DNA from: Salvia splendens
Lineage: Eukaryota; Streptophyta; Magnoliopsida; Lamiales; Lamiaceae
Direction: 5' to 3'
Length of the DNA: 64,000 nt
Assembly: GCF_004379255.2 (NCBI RefSeq)
Contig: NC_056050.1
Location: 17,787,514-17,851,513, forward strand
Every line of letters starts with the position of its first letter. Within the stretch, counting starts at the first letter, position 1. Below are positions 1 to 10,403 of this stretch, piece after piece. A program made the translations under genes and the position numbers. The notes below the pieces were generated by a model, which ran no database searches, had not been told where the DNA came from, and saw only the letters and a list, made by a program, of their open reading frames with translations.

Positions 1-673
1 CTCCTTTCTTCCCGTGGACGTAGATTTACCTCAGTAAATCGAACCACGTAATTCCCTGTGTCGTGATCTATATTTTTTACCCGCATTCACTACCATCAAA
101 AATTCGCCCAACCATCACTCCACATCCTCATTTAATCACAAAATTATAAAAAGGAGAATTGTGAATGACAATTAATTTGAAAGTGCCAATTAATTTTAAA
201 AAATCACATAATTGGCCAAAGAAATCTAGAGAGAAATAAATGGCGAGGGGAAGATAGTCAGATTGGTAGATATATGTACTTTATTATACAACTGGTGGCT
301 GAGTGCAATAAAGAATGGATGAGAAGGGTAGGTCTCCTTGATTTACACTTCACTGATTATACCTCTCTTTTCCCTCTTCTCTCTTTCATATTTATTGTGT
401 GTGAAATGATAACAAAGTTTTTTTTAACAAATTTCCTTTATGTTGATGTATAACATATCCACACACACTCTTTTCTGCAGGCAATCATGATTTGGATGTG
501 GTGAATGTGTGTGGAAATGTGTGGACCTTCAATTCAATTCAAGAGAGAGGTCTTTTTCTGAGATAGTTTTGGTGTTTGGCCTGTTTTTGGGGTTGTTAAG
601 AGGTGGCTCTAGTTTTTTTATCTACTAATGGTGCTCTAGTTTGTGTTTTTTGTGTGTGTTTTTTCTCTGAAAG
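1..673. other. upstream region of neprosin-like gene
   Basis: No coding region is visible. The stretch is AT-rich and ends in the presumed promoter and 5' untranslated region of the downstream gene. A TATA-like TATAAAAAG lies near 146-154. A pyrimidine-rich tract ending in TTTTCTGCAG near 471-480 could be the acceptor of a 5'UTR intron. Neither can be proven from sequence alone. Confidence 0.4.
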
Positions 674-3600
674 ATGAAAGGGTTTTTTCCCCTCCCATTT
701 CGCTCTCTTCTTGCTCTATTGTTTCTTGCCATTCTCTCTCTAAAATGTGAAGCCACTTCTCTAAACTACACCAAATACACACAACAAGTTAGCAGCTTGA
801 GACTTGAGAGGATTCATAAGCATTTGGAAAGCATCAATAAGCCCCCTCTCCTCACCATTCAGGTAATCTACATATATAGAGGAATGTTATGTTACGACAA
901 AATTATTAATATTATTTTCTTGTCGTATACGTTGAAACCAAAGCTCGATTAAATGAACAGAATCGAGTTTTGATTATTATGTTGTTTTGTAAAATTAATG
1001 ACATTGATAAATTTTTTGTATATACATGAGTTGTTTGATACTTAATGATCATATTAATTTGTGTATTTTCAGAGCCCAGATGGAGATATGATTGATTGTG
1101 TTCATAAAAGAAAACAGCCAGCTCTGGATCATCCTCTTCTCAAGAATCACAAAATCCAGGTAAATTAATTAATTTTTTTCCTTTCTAGCTGGGAAAAAGA
1201 CACCTTTCATTAAATTTTGGAAACGTAACGCAAAGGCAGGCTAATTTTTTACCAACTTGTTACTATCTCTTTATTGTCCAATTAATTCCCTTAACTTCCA
1301 ACCACCTCTCTATCTCATTGTATATCCAAATATTCTTGCAAGTATCAAAATAACCCAACAAACTCTTCATAATGATTCAATAATAATAAGGGTTTTACCT
1401 TCTAATTAAAGAAAATAATGACATGAGTTTTACTTTTACGTGTATTGGTCTGGCAATAGAGTAATAATGTAGGATACAAAAGTCTAGGTTGGAATCCACT
1501 TGAAATTTAATATCATATTTACTAACAAAATTAATAATTAATGCAGAAAACCCCGCCGGAAATACCAAAGGGGATAAAAATGGCGGAAACCGAAGGAGCA
1601 GGAGGAAACAACGGCAGCAGAAGTGTGTGGCAAATGTGGCATCAAAAGGGGCAGCGTTGCCCTAAGGGCACCGTGCCGATACGGAGAAGCACAGCGCACG
1701 ACGTGCTGAGGGCTAAATCCCTCTACCATTTCGGCAAGAAATCATCGAGATACGCGACGACGGCTGCGACGCTTAGCCGCCGCGCCGACGCTCCCGATGT
1801 TGTTAGTGGCTATGGCCACGAGGTATGTGTTAATTTAAGTCCACTTGCATTAATTATATTGTAAGTCAATAAATAGTAAAAATCAACAAATACTTTAGAG
1901 TCTCTATCAATTATTACCAGAAAAGATAATGATAATGAGTAGATTCTATATTTGAAACCTCGACTTACAAAGTCAAATATTTTACTGTTAAAGAATGATT
2001 AAGTTTCTTAATTTGTTTATAATAAATTTATTTTGTTTCATACCGGAGCTAGTAAGATGTCCACTTTACATTAGAGTTGAAAGTAGAAATTGACTTCACA
2101 CTGATATAACTAATTTGGTGATTAATGAGTAGAATTTAATTTGTGATTAATGAATTGAATGAAGCATGCGATAGCATACACAACGGGATCGGGAGAAGTA
2201 TACGGGGCAAAAGCGACAATAAACGTGTGGGACCCATCGATAGAGGAGGTGAACGAGTTTAGCCTCTCCCAAGTTTGGGTTCTCTCAGGCTCCTTTGATG
2301 GCTCCGATCTCAACAGTATTGAAGCTGGTTGGCAGGTACCCTAATGTGTCTTCTATGCATAAATATAATCAAGTAATAGTGAAATATTTTTGGATTTCTA
2401 AGAAATTTGTAGTATATGCTTATAGTAAAATATTTTTTTAGTTATTTAATTTAAGTAGAAAAAATTGAAATTCTGAAGCTTTGATGGGTTATACTAGTCA
2501 GGTCAGTCCGGAGTTGTATGGTGATAGCAGGCCAAGACTCTTCACTTATTGGACGGTACGTTAATTCTCTTTCACTTTCATTTTGTTTTCTATGTATGGA
2601 TTTTTCTTCAATCAATAATTTTTTTAAAAAAACTCATCAATTGTTGTTAACGATAAATGGTACTACTAGATTTAAGTTTAATCTGGTCATTTGTCAGGAG
2701 TGGGGAAATTTATTGTTGGTTCTGTCAAACGAATATAAGATTATAATTAAATAGAACTAAATTGGATCATAACTTGATAAGTCATTTAATTAATTAGTAG
2801 GTGTCTTACTTCTAATGTTTATACTACGTGGAATCAAGAGCTTATCTATTTTAATATATAATATTATAGCTATATATAATTCAAAGGTCCCGCTAAATTA
2901 AATAATTTACACCCACCTACCACACAACCTTGAAATAACTACTAACTCATAATAAATAAATATGTGTACAACAATTCTAATAAAATATTCCATATAAAAG
3001 TTAAGTTTTGTGAGATAACATCTTGAGCTGTGGAAAATATGTGTATAACAATTCTAATAAAATATTCCATATAAATGTGCCTGAGGTATGACATCATAAC
3101 TCAACGACATGTCTTTATATTCTTTCACAAATTTCTCATACTAATTAAGAAGATAGAGAATCAAACTTCTACTATACTAGCAACTAATTAATTAAATTAA
3201 TTACATTTTTTGGACTTGAGATTTCTATAGAGGGCACATAGACATACGAACTTGAATTTTGTACTTGTCAAGGACTATATATTTATAGCAATATTTACTC
3301 ATGAAAAGGGACATTCATCCTCCTATATCAATATGATTGTTTCCCAGTCCACATATATAAATTATTAAGAAACAATACTTGGATCTCTTTGAGAAATTAA
3401 GTGATTCTTGAAAACTGGGCTCCTATTAACTATATACTCAAATCAAATTCTTAAAAACAATACTCTATAAATAAATACCGAAAAAAGGAAATCTACACAA
3501 TCAAAAAGTGAGGAACATTTTCAACTTGGAGTAAGCGGTTATGGATAGCTAAAGAAACTATGTGAATATTAAATATTAGATCCTAATTATAGGTAAATTA

Positions 3601-4259
3601 ATTTACTATTATAATTATTAATAATTTTTTTTGGTTGGACAGAGCGATTCATATCAAGCAACAGGATGTTACAACCTCTTATGCTCCGGATTCATACAAA
3701 CAAATAGCCGGATAGCCATCGGAGCCGCCATCTCACCGGTGTCATCCACAGGTGGAAATCAATTCGACATCACCATTATCATTTGGAAGGTTTGATTCAC
3801 TCCTCACAAGATTTTCATTAAATTTAAAAAAATAAAGAAGAAGGATAATAGTATAACCTAATGGTCTCTGCTGGAAAATAGGACCCTAAATTGGGAAATT
3901 GGTGGATGAGCTTTGGAGATAACACATTAGTGGGCTACTGGCCCACTGAGCTATTCACCCATCTAACGGACCGTGCCACGATGGTTGAATGGGGAGGCGA
4001 GGTCGTGAACTCCAGAGCTAACGACCAACACACCTCGACCCAAATGGGCTCGGGCCATTATGCAGAAGCGGGGTTTGGAAAAGCGAGTTATTTTAGAAAT
4101 CTAGAGATCGTGGATTCGGACAACAGCCTTAGCTCAGCCCGGGATATATCAACCTTAGCCGAGAACACCAATTGCTACAACATCAAAAGCTCCTACAACA
4201 ATGAATGGGGCACACATTTTTACTATGGTGGGCCTGGAAAAAGCCCGCAGTGCCCGTGA
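674..4259 (+). CDS. neprosin-family (DUF4409/DUF239) secreted protein, seven exons
   Basis: Seven exons can be joined with GT-AG introns and continuous phase: 674-862, 1073-1159, 1547-1822, 2165-2335, 2502-2555, 3643-3789 and 3882-4259, giving about 433 residues, normal for the family. Residues 1-28 form a hydrophobic signal peptide ending near KCEATS. Exons 2-3 match the neprosin activation-peptide region ([20 protein letters not shown]). Exons 4-7 form the neprosin domain, with [63 protein letters not shown] and terminal [12 protein letters not shown]. Family knowledge: Nepenthes neprosin is a secreted glutamic prolyl endopeptidase. Glu237 (SIEAGW) and Glu344 or Glu348 (EWGGE) are candidate catalytic residues, which is inference. 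Most plant homologues have no known substrate. No stop or frameshift was found, so it appears functional. Confidence 0.9.
2959..3075. repeat. 40-bp direct repeat inside intron 5
   Basis: Positions 2959-2998 and 3036-3075 carry the same 40-bp sequence (AATATGTGTA...CCATATAAA) with one difference. Both lie in the 1087-bp fifth intron of the neprosin-like gene. It looks like a simple local duplication with no coding effect. Confidence 0.75.
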
Positions 4260-4580
4260 TTGTTAACGTGGGCCAGCCCAAACTCCAAAATTCTTTGTTA
4301 GTTTGCTGAAGATTTGTAGAATTGGTGCTATTTCCAACCTTGTTTTTGCTCGTTTGGGGTTTCAAGTTGGTAGGAAGAAATGTAGAATTATTAAAGCATA
4401 AAACATGTGAGGAAATAGCTATAATTTATTTTGGAAAAAAAGTAATTATTAATCGTATTAAAGTGTTGTTTTGTAGTAGTATTTCTTCTACTTGGTGTTG
4501 TCGATTTCTTAATTTTATTATTTTCTTTTAATTTATCATCTACAACGAAATGAAATTTATAAAGGCATTAATGGAATCGT
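4260..4580. other. 3' flank of neprosin-like gene
   Basis: Holds the 3' untranslated region and terminator DNA of the preceding gene. It is AT-rich with no further coding sequence visible. It ends at the target-site duplication of the Mutator-like element that follows. Confidence 0.5.
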
Positions 4581-4589
4581 GTATAACAA

Positions 4590-5877
4590 GAGAAAATATT
4601 CCATGGTTTTGGCATATCAAGTTGTCAATATGAGTATATGACTTGGTATGACCAATTAATAGTTTTTTGACAGGTGTAATTAATAATCATTTATAATATG
4701 GAAACCAAATACATCTAATATATGAAACATTTCCTTAATTTATTGGATTTATTTCTTTTATTAAAGTTTTTATGTACATAAATTTTATTTTCTTATTTTA
4801 ATTTTTTTATAGTATACTATTGCAATATTAAATATTAGAATTAATTTATAAATATGCTAAGAAGTTTAATTATATATAATATTGAAACTAAATGCATCTA
4901 AAATATTTTTCGCATTTTATGCTTTTATTTCTTTAATTAAATATTTTGATGCATTTTAAATTAATTTTTCAGTAAAAATAAAATTAAAGTTTTCTCCCAC
5001 CTATAATATTTTTCATTAAATTTTTATATGTTATTAAAATTGAAAAAGTTCAAATTATCATATTTTATCACTACATCTATAGATTTTTTATAAAATAAAA
5101 AATAAAGTATCATTTTAGTATATTAATTTATTATGACTACAATTTAGTTTTCTTAGAATATTAATTAGTTAATATTCATCAAAAAATAAGTTTTCTTCTA
5201 TTCATGACATTTAACTGTTTATGTTATTGAAATTTTTTATGCATATAAATTTGTTCCGTTGCATAACAAATGTAAGTGTTCTTACACTATTAATACTTTA
5301 TTTTCTTGCTTAATTTTTTAAAATTATTTTTACATGTTATAAAATATATTAAAAGTTGTAATTAATTAAGTAATATACTAATAATGTTCAAATTAATTAA
5401 TTTCATTTTTAATAGTACTCCCTTCGTCCCTCTGCAGTAGAGTCGTTTCATTTTGAGCACTCATTTTGAAAAAATTATAATAAATAGTTAAAGTGCAGAG
5501 AAAGTAAAGTAAAAAAAAAGAATAATATAGTTAAGGGTCTTCTCTATTTTAATCTTTCTCTTATTTTACATTTTCTCTATTTTAATTATTTATTATCATT
5601 TTTCCAAAACGGGTGTTGAAAATGAAACGCATCTACTACAGAGGGACGGAGGGAGTATAATATAAATAAATTTTAAAATAAGAAATAAATTTTATATGCA
5701 TAAAAATTTTCAAATTAAAAAATAAAGACCAATAAATTGATGAAATCCTCCATATATTAGGTGTATTTAGTTTCCATAATACACATGGTTATTAATAACA
5801 CTTGTCAAAAAACTAGTAGTTGGTCAAACCAAATCATATTGCCAACTTGGTGTGTCAAGACTATGGACTATTTTCTC
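4590..5877. mobile_element. non-autonomous Mutator-like element (MULE) with long terminal inverted repeats
   Basis: The left arm from 4590 (GAGAAAATATTCCATGG) is the imperfect reverse complement of the right arm ending at 5877 (CTATGGACTATTTTCTC). Similarity extends inward about 220 bp, including TTTTTTGACAGGTGT against TTTTTTGACAAGTGT and AATTTATTGG in both. Flanking 9-mers are GTATAACAA (4581-4589) and GTATAACAT (5878-5886), an 8/9 match. A 9-bp duplication and long inverted arms starting with G are typical of MULEs. No transposase reading frame exists inside, so it is a non-autonomous derivative. A second degenerate copy of the inner arm sequence lies at about 4867-4970. A Stowaway MITE sits at the inner edge of the right arm. 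Confidence 0.8.
5418..5655. mobile_element. Stowaway-like MITE nested in the MULE
   Basis: A 238-bp element with ends CTCCCTTCGTCCCTCTGCAG and CAGAGGGACGGAGGGAG, flanked by TA on both sides (5416-5417, 5656-5657). The CTCCCTCCGTCCC-type terminus and TA duplication are the Tc1/mariner Stowaway signature. Non-coding. It must be younger than the MULE arm it lies against. Confidence 0.85.
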
Positions 5878-5886
5878 GTATAACAT

Positions 5887-7029
5887 TTGATATCAAAAAA
5901 TAGAACCGTGAACACGTATCGGAAGGAGAATATTATAGATTTTAATGTTTACCATCCTAAATAGCACCATATATCTCAAAGTTAAACTTCGATCATTATA
6001 ATAAAAGTAGAATTAATGAATTAAACTAAGCTCATTAACATGTCAAAAAGAAAAGTATCCCACTAAATAATACTCCCTCTACAAATGCTCACGGTTCAAA
6101 TATGAATAAAAACAAAACTTTAATTTGATTCAGCATCAGTTATCATCACTGAAATTACCTCCCAAATTATTTAGTGGTGTAGTGGGGGGTTAATCTGCAA
6201 TTTTTATAATGGTCAAAAACTAGATCCAAAAGGAATTTATGGAAGAATTGAAGATGGAAAATGAGAATTAGGAAGATAGACTCATTGATGGAAAAAGACA
6301 CCCTAGGCTACTTTCATTGTGCTAGATCTATCATGACTCCACTGCTCAAAGGATTCACAAAGTCTTTTGATGCATACATTTACTTGATCCATACTTGACA
6401 AAAGGATTTACAAGTCTTTTGATGCATATCTTTACTTGATCCATACTTGACAAAATTTATTGATGAAACAAGCAACCTATAGAAATAGGAATTGGATCAA
6501 ATTCACACAGGGGAAACACTCTCAAGAGCTAAATATCAATTCATTAAAGTCTGATAAATTCAACTAAGAGGCCTATTTATAGGAGCTCCGAAACAAAGGA
6601 TTAAAAATAACATAAAAATGCAAAATTTGCACCGAAATCCGGTAGAGGACCCGAGCGGTCCGCTTGGCATTGCCGGCTGCTTGGTCTCCCTGTACTCGCC
6701 CTCTCTTCTTTGTGGTTTTAGTAAATCGGTCATAACTCTCTCCACCGAACAACGATTGAGGTATCCAAGATACTCACACGAAGCTCTTTTAAAGATGAAG
6801 ACAATGGTGGTCTTTGAAGAGCATTTGGACGTCATCTAGAAAGACAGATTACTGTTTGAATCTTGCTCCAGCTACAACTTAGTTCCTTGGCTTGACTTTG
6901 CCCTCTTCTTGGGGCCCCAATCTTTCAATGGTTCACGTCTGAAGTGAATGCTTTAACGTATGACATCCATGATCATATCAATACCTCTCATTCCTTAACT
7001 AATAATACTAGCATATTTGAAGTACTCTG
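5887..7029. other. intergenic region with a possible degenerate LTR
   Basis: No gene is supported. At 6560-6575 GGCCTATTTATAGGAGCTCC reads CCTATAAATAGGCC on the minus strand, a plausible TATA box. The surrounding GC-rich stretch (6630-6840) resembles the inside of an LTR, but no TG/CA boundaries or partner were found. A 52-bp tandem duplication lies at 6347-6450. A possible solo LTR is the best guess, with low confidence. Confidence 0.3.
6347..6450. repeat. 52-bp tandem duplication
   Basis: Units 6347-6398 and 6399-6450 both run CAAA.GGATT...TTTACTTGATCCATACTTGA with a few differences. A simple local duplication inside intergenic DNA, not obviously linked to a gene. Confidence 0.75.
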
Positions 7030-7031
7030 TA

Positions 7032-7224
7032 CTCCCTCCGTCACATCCCAAGTAGTTTTGTATTTCTTTCTAGGTCGTTCCAACTAAGATGATTTATTCT
7101 TTTTTTTTGCAAAAAATAACATTTTTATTTCTTTTATTATATTCTCTCTTTTTTAACCACTGAACAAAACTTTCTATATCTTGTGCTTAAAAGGAGCACC
7201 TCACTTGACACGGGACGGAGGAAG
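7032..7224. mobile_element. Stowaway-like MITE
   Basis: About 193 bp with ends CTCCCTCCGTCACATCCCA and GACACGGGACGGAGGAAG, flanked by TA (7030-7031 and 7225-7226). Inner arms are weakly complementary, which suggests an older copy than the one at 5418. Non-coding. Confidence 0.8.
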
Positions 7225-7758
7225 TACCTTTTAAGCCAAAATTCTTTCTTGAATTTCTCAAAGTGAGAATTACATATAGCATATGATTAAAATCCTCTCT
7301 AAACTGCCCAAATCATTATCTTTGATTGTTCTCTCTACGACATTGTCTGGCCAATAATATTTTTCCAATCATTCTTTTGTTTTTATTCCCTTATTTAATT
7401 TAGGGATTGACCCACAATTTTTCATGAGCTCTCCTCAGATTCCCACTTTAATCTACAACTAAGTCCCACCATTTCTTTAGTTGTACAAAAAGGTCTCTTG
7501 CACTTGAACAAAGTAAAACTTCTTTTAATTGAAGGCTCCCTTAGTAAGATGAAAATATATCATAATCATTAATCTATTTAATTTTCTTATCCAACCTCTC
7601 TTTCAACCTGTCGACCTTTGCTTATTTCCCTTTATACTAAGCAAAATCATTCTCCCATATTATAAGTACCAATATCCACTCCTTCCAAACCTCTCACCTC
7701 TTTCTCTCTCTCTCCTTTTTTTTCTTATATTCTTGACTTTTTTTCAGGTGGAATAAAT
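7225..7758. other. AT-rich DNA with promoter-like CT tract
   Basis: No coding region. It ends in a CT-rich run (about 7690-7730) and a TATATT/ATTATAAG stretch near 7655-7668, resembling a plant promoter and 5' leader for the short reading frame that follows. This is suggestive only. Confidence 0.3.
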
Positions 7759-7893
7759 ATGTCGGAGATGGCGGAGGCTTCGCCGTCGAGGCTGTTTCGT
7801 GGACAATGCTTAAGAGAGAAACATGTTTGCATGAAAGGATGCAACATGTTCCATATAAACTATTGCCTCCAAGGGGTTGAGTTTTCTTCATGA
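7759..7893 (+). CDS. possible 44-residue small protein, unrecognised
   Basis: A short ATG-started frame (begins MSEMAEASPSRLF) of 44 residues with four cysteines (residues 17, 24, 28 and 36), basic and compact. A CT-rich leader and an acceptor-like TTTTTTTCAG lie just upstream. I do not recognise it. The copia element at 7959 lies 65 bp beyond its stop, so it could be a host transcript whose 3' end has been interrupted, or simply a chance frame. No signal peptide is evident. Confidence 0.25.
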   Translation: MSEMAEASPSRLFRGQCLREKHVCMKGCNMFHINYCLQGVEFSS

Positions 7894-7958
7894 TCGTGAC
7901 AGAAAAATGCAACTTCTAGGCAAGTCTGATGCTTGGCTTCAATTTACAATTTCTTGGC

Positions 7959-8588
7959 TGTTGGGATTTACGCACACAAAGCTTTCACACACTCAATAAG
8001 ATCACACACACACTCACTGTTGTATGAGATCACACAATGCAGGAAACACACACACTCACACTTTGAGTATTGAAGATGATAATCTTGGAGAGAAAACTGG
8101 AAAACTCTTTATTGATTAAACTCTATTTTTTAAACTACATACATGGTGAGCTATTTAAAGCTCTATAATCACGTAGCAACTGCTACTAACTAACTACAAG
8201 AAAAATCAAGAAAGCAAGAAGAATAACCGCTACATCTCGGCTAACTAACTGCTGCTCCAACGGCTAGTTCGGCTAGGTTGCTTCTACCTTCTCGGTTCAA
8301 GACCGAACTCCTTCTTCGGCTCAATACCGAACTCCTTCCTTGGCTTACAACCGAACTCCTTCTCGGCTCGGCTTACAACCGAACTCTTCCTGCTCGGCTC
8401 ATTCCAGCTCAACGCCGAGCTTCCTTACCGAGCTTCCATACCGAGCTTCTTTACCGCTGAGCTTACCGACTTCTGCCTTCTTCTTCTTCTCGGCTCGTTC
8501 CAGGCTAGTTCCAGCTCGGTAAGCCGAGCTTACCGAACTCCTTTCTAGCCGAGCTTCTTCCAACTGAAATGAGCACTCCATTATTACA
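7959..8588 (-). repeat. 3' LTR of the deleted copia element
   Basis: Plus-strand ends are TGTTGGGATTTACGC and CTCCATTATTACA. On the element's own strand it starts TGTAATAATGG. Positions 8270-8540 are an array of related CCGAACTCCTT/CCGAGCTTC words separated by CGGCT. Frames through this stretch are by-products of the repeat, not genes. Confidence 0.95.
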
Positions 8589-9704
8589 ATTCTCCACCTG
8601 AGGGCTCATCTCAGTTCTTGCACAAACATTGATCCATTTCTTGCAATGATCAAACTTGTCTCTACCTAGAGACTTTGTTAGCATGTCAGCCGGATTGTGC
8701 AAGGTGTTAATCTTAATCACCTTCACTCTCCCCTTTTCAATCTCATCTCTAATGAAATGCAACTTTATGTCTATGTGCTTGCTCCTTTCATGAAAGCCCG
8801 GATGTTTAGCCAAGCACATAGCTGAGCTGCTGTCACAATGAATCACCATTGTCTTTTGGTCAAAACCAAAGTCAGAAATCACTCCCTGAATCCAAAAACT
8901 CTCCTGTACAGCTGCAGTGAGAGCTATATACTCTGACTCTGTTGTTGAGAGAGCAACAACACTTTGCAACCCTGACTTCCAGCTGATTACAGTTCCAAAC
9001 ATGGTGAAAAGATAACCTGTTTGGGACTTTCTGTTGTCCAGGTTTGCAGCATAGTCTGCATCACAATAGCCCTGCACAACCTCCTCAGATTCACCTTCCC
9101 AGCCATTGAACACAATCCCCCAGTCCTTAGTTGACTTCATGTACCTCAATATCCACTTAAGAGCATTCCAATGCTCCCTCCCCGGGTCTGCCATGTATCT
9201 GCTAGTCACTGAGATAGCATGAGCCAAATCTGGTCTTGTACAAATCATAGTGTACATAACACTTCCAACCACACTAGCATAAGGGATAGCCTCCATCTCA
9301 CCAGCCTCTTGCTTAGTTTTAGGGGCTTGTTCCTTTGATAGCTTAAAACTCTGGGACAGAGGAGTTGATGCAGCTTTTGCATTTTCCATTTTGAATCTCT
9401 GCAACACTTTCTCAATATAGTCAGTTTGCAGCATCCACAGCTTCTTGCAGCCTCTATCTCTCTGAATATGTATGCCTAGGATCTTCCTTGACTCTCCTAG
9501 ATCCTTCATTTCAAAGCTTGACTTCAGATCTTGTTTAACTTTCTGAATTTCTGTCATAGAAGGCCCTGCAAGTAGCATATCATCCACATAGAGTAATAGG
9601 TAGGCAATGGGAGTCTTGCCTGCCTTCTTGATGTAGATGCAATCATCATATTCTGACTTGGAGAAGCCAATCTTCTTCATCTGTGCATCAAACTTTGCTG
9701 CCAT
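8589..9704 (-). pseudogene. copia reverse transcriptase (C-terminal half) and RNase H
   Basis: An open frame starts at an ATG at 9704, only 47 bp from the primer-binding-like site (9751-9766), and runs without a stop into the left LTR (stop near 8505). It begins in the RT palm (KFDAQMKKIGFSKSEYDD), has the catalytic YVDDMLLAG, the copia linker GYCDADYAANLDNRKSQTG and RNase H motifs (TESEYIAL, IHCDSSSAM, HERSKHIDIKLHF), and ends ADMLTKSLGRDKF near the purine tract. The deletion places an initiator ATG directly before RT. About half the RT fold is absent, so polymerase activity is unlikely. RNase H might fold alone, which is inference. Confidence 0.85.
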
Positions 9705-9750
9705 CTCTGAAACCGTTTGATCCTCTGCAAATCAGCTTCAATATCCCTTT

Positions 9751-9766
9751 CCCACAGACGGCGCCA
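9751..9766 (-). other. primer-binding-site-like sequence of the deleted copia element
   Basis: On the minus strand TGGCGCCGTCTGTGGG follows the end of the 5' LTR (boundary at 9769) after two bases. TGGCGCC at this position is usual for a tRNA 3'-end primer site. The tRNA cannot be named with certainty here. Confidence 0.65.
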
Positions 9767-9768
9767 CT

Positions 9769-10398
9769 TGTTGGGATTTACGCACACAAGGCTTTCACAC
9801 ACTCAATAAGATCACACACACACTCACTGTTGTATGAGATCACACAATGCAGGAAACACACACACTCACACTTTGAGTATTGAAGATGATAATCTTGGAG
9901 AGAAAACTGGAAAACTCTTTATTGATTAAACTCTATTTTTTAAACTACATACATGGTGAGCTATTTAAAGCTCTATAATCACGTAGCAACTGCTACTAAC
10001 TAACTACAAGAAAAATCAAGAAAGCAAGAAGAATAACCGCTACATCTCGGCTAACTAACTGCTGCTCCAACGGCTAGTTCGGCTAGGTTGCTTCTACCTT
10101 CTCGGTTCAAGACCGAACTCCTTCTTCGGCTCAATACCGAACTCCTTCCTTGGCTTACAACCGAACTCCTTCTCGGCTCGGCTTACAACCGAACTCTTCC
10201 TGCTCGGCTCATTCCAGCTCAACGCCGAGCTTCCTTACCGAGCTTCCATACCGAGCTTCTTTACCGCTGAGCTTACCGACTTCTGCCTTCTTCTTCTTCT
10301 CGGCTCGTTCCAGGCTAGTTCCAGCTCGGTAAGCCGAGCTTACCGAACTCCTTTCTAGCCGAGCTTCTTCCAACTGAAATGAGCACTCCATTATTACA
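9769..10398 (-). repeat. 5' LTR of the deleted copia element
   Basis: Same 630 bp as the left LTR with one visible difference. It ends in TTATTACA and is followed by the second TTGGC duplication. A TTTAAATAG-type TATA-like word lies at about 9962-9970 (read on minus), followed in the same direction by the body of the LTR. Confidence 0.95.
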
Positions 10399-10403
10399 TT
10401 GGC

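Larger units (their letters stand above)
7959..10398 (-). mobile_element. young internally deleted copia LTR retrotransposon
   Basis: Two 630-bp LTRs (7959-8588 and 9769-10398) bound a 1.18-kb interior. The TSD TTGGC is present at 7954-7958 and 10399-10403. Orientation is minus: the primer-binding-like site (CCCACAGACGGCGCCA on plus, 9751-9766) lies beside the right LTR, and the purine tract (AGGTGGAGAA on minus) beside the left LTR. Only the C-terminal half of reverse transcriptase plus RNase H remains; gag, protease, integrase and the RT N-terminus are gone. One LTR-LTR mismatch was seen (position 7979 a, 9789 g), so insertion is recent. All cis elements are intact, so it probably moved as an already deleted non-autonomous copy using enzymes made elsewhere. 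Confidence 0.95.

Noticed and set aside
1538..2344. Minus-strand frames over the neprosin exons
   Set aside because: They are shadows of the plus-strand exons, which have family motifs and splice sites.
6560..6839. Overlapping frames on both strands near 6560-6839
   Set aside because: No similarity or codon structure; region looks like a degenerate LTR at most.
8278..8522. Frames with TELLLRLNTELLPW-type repeats in the young copia LTR
   Set aside because: They are translations of a short DNA repeat, occur identically in both LTRs and are antisense to the element.
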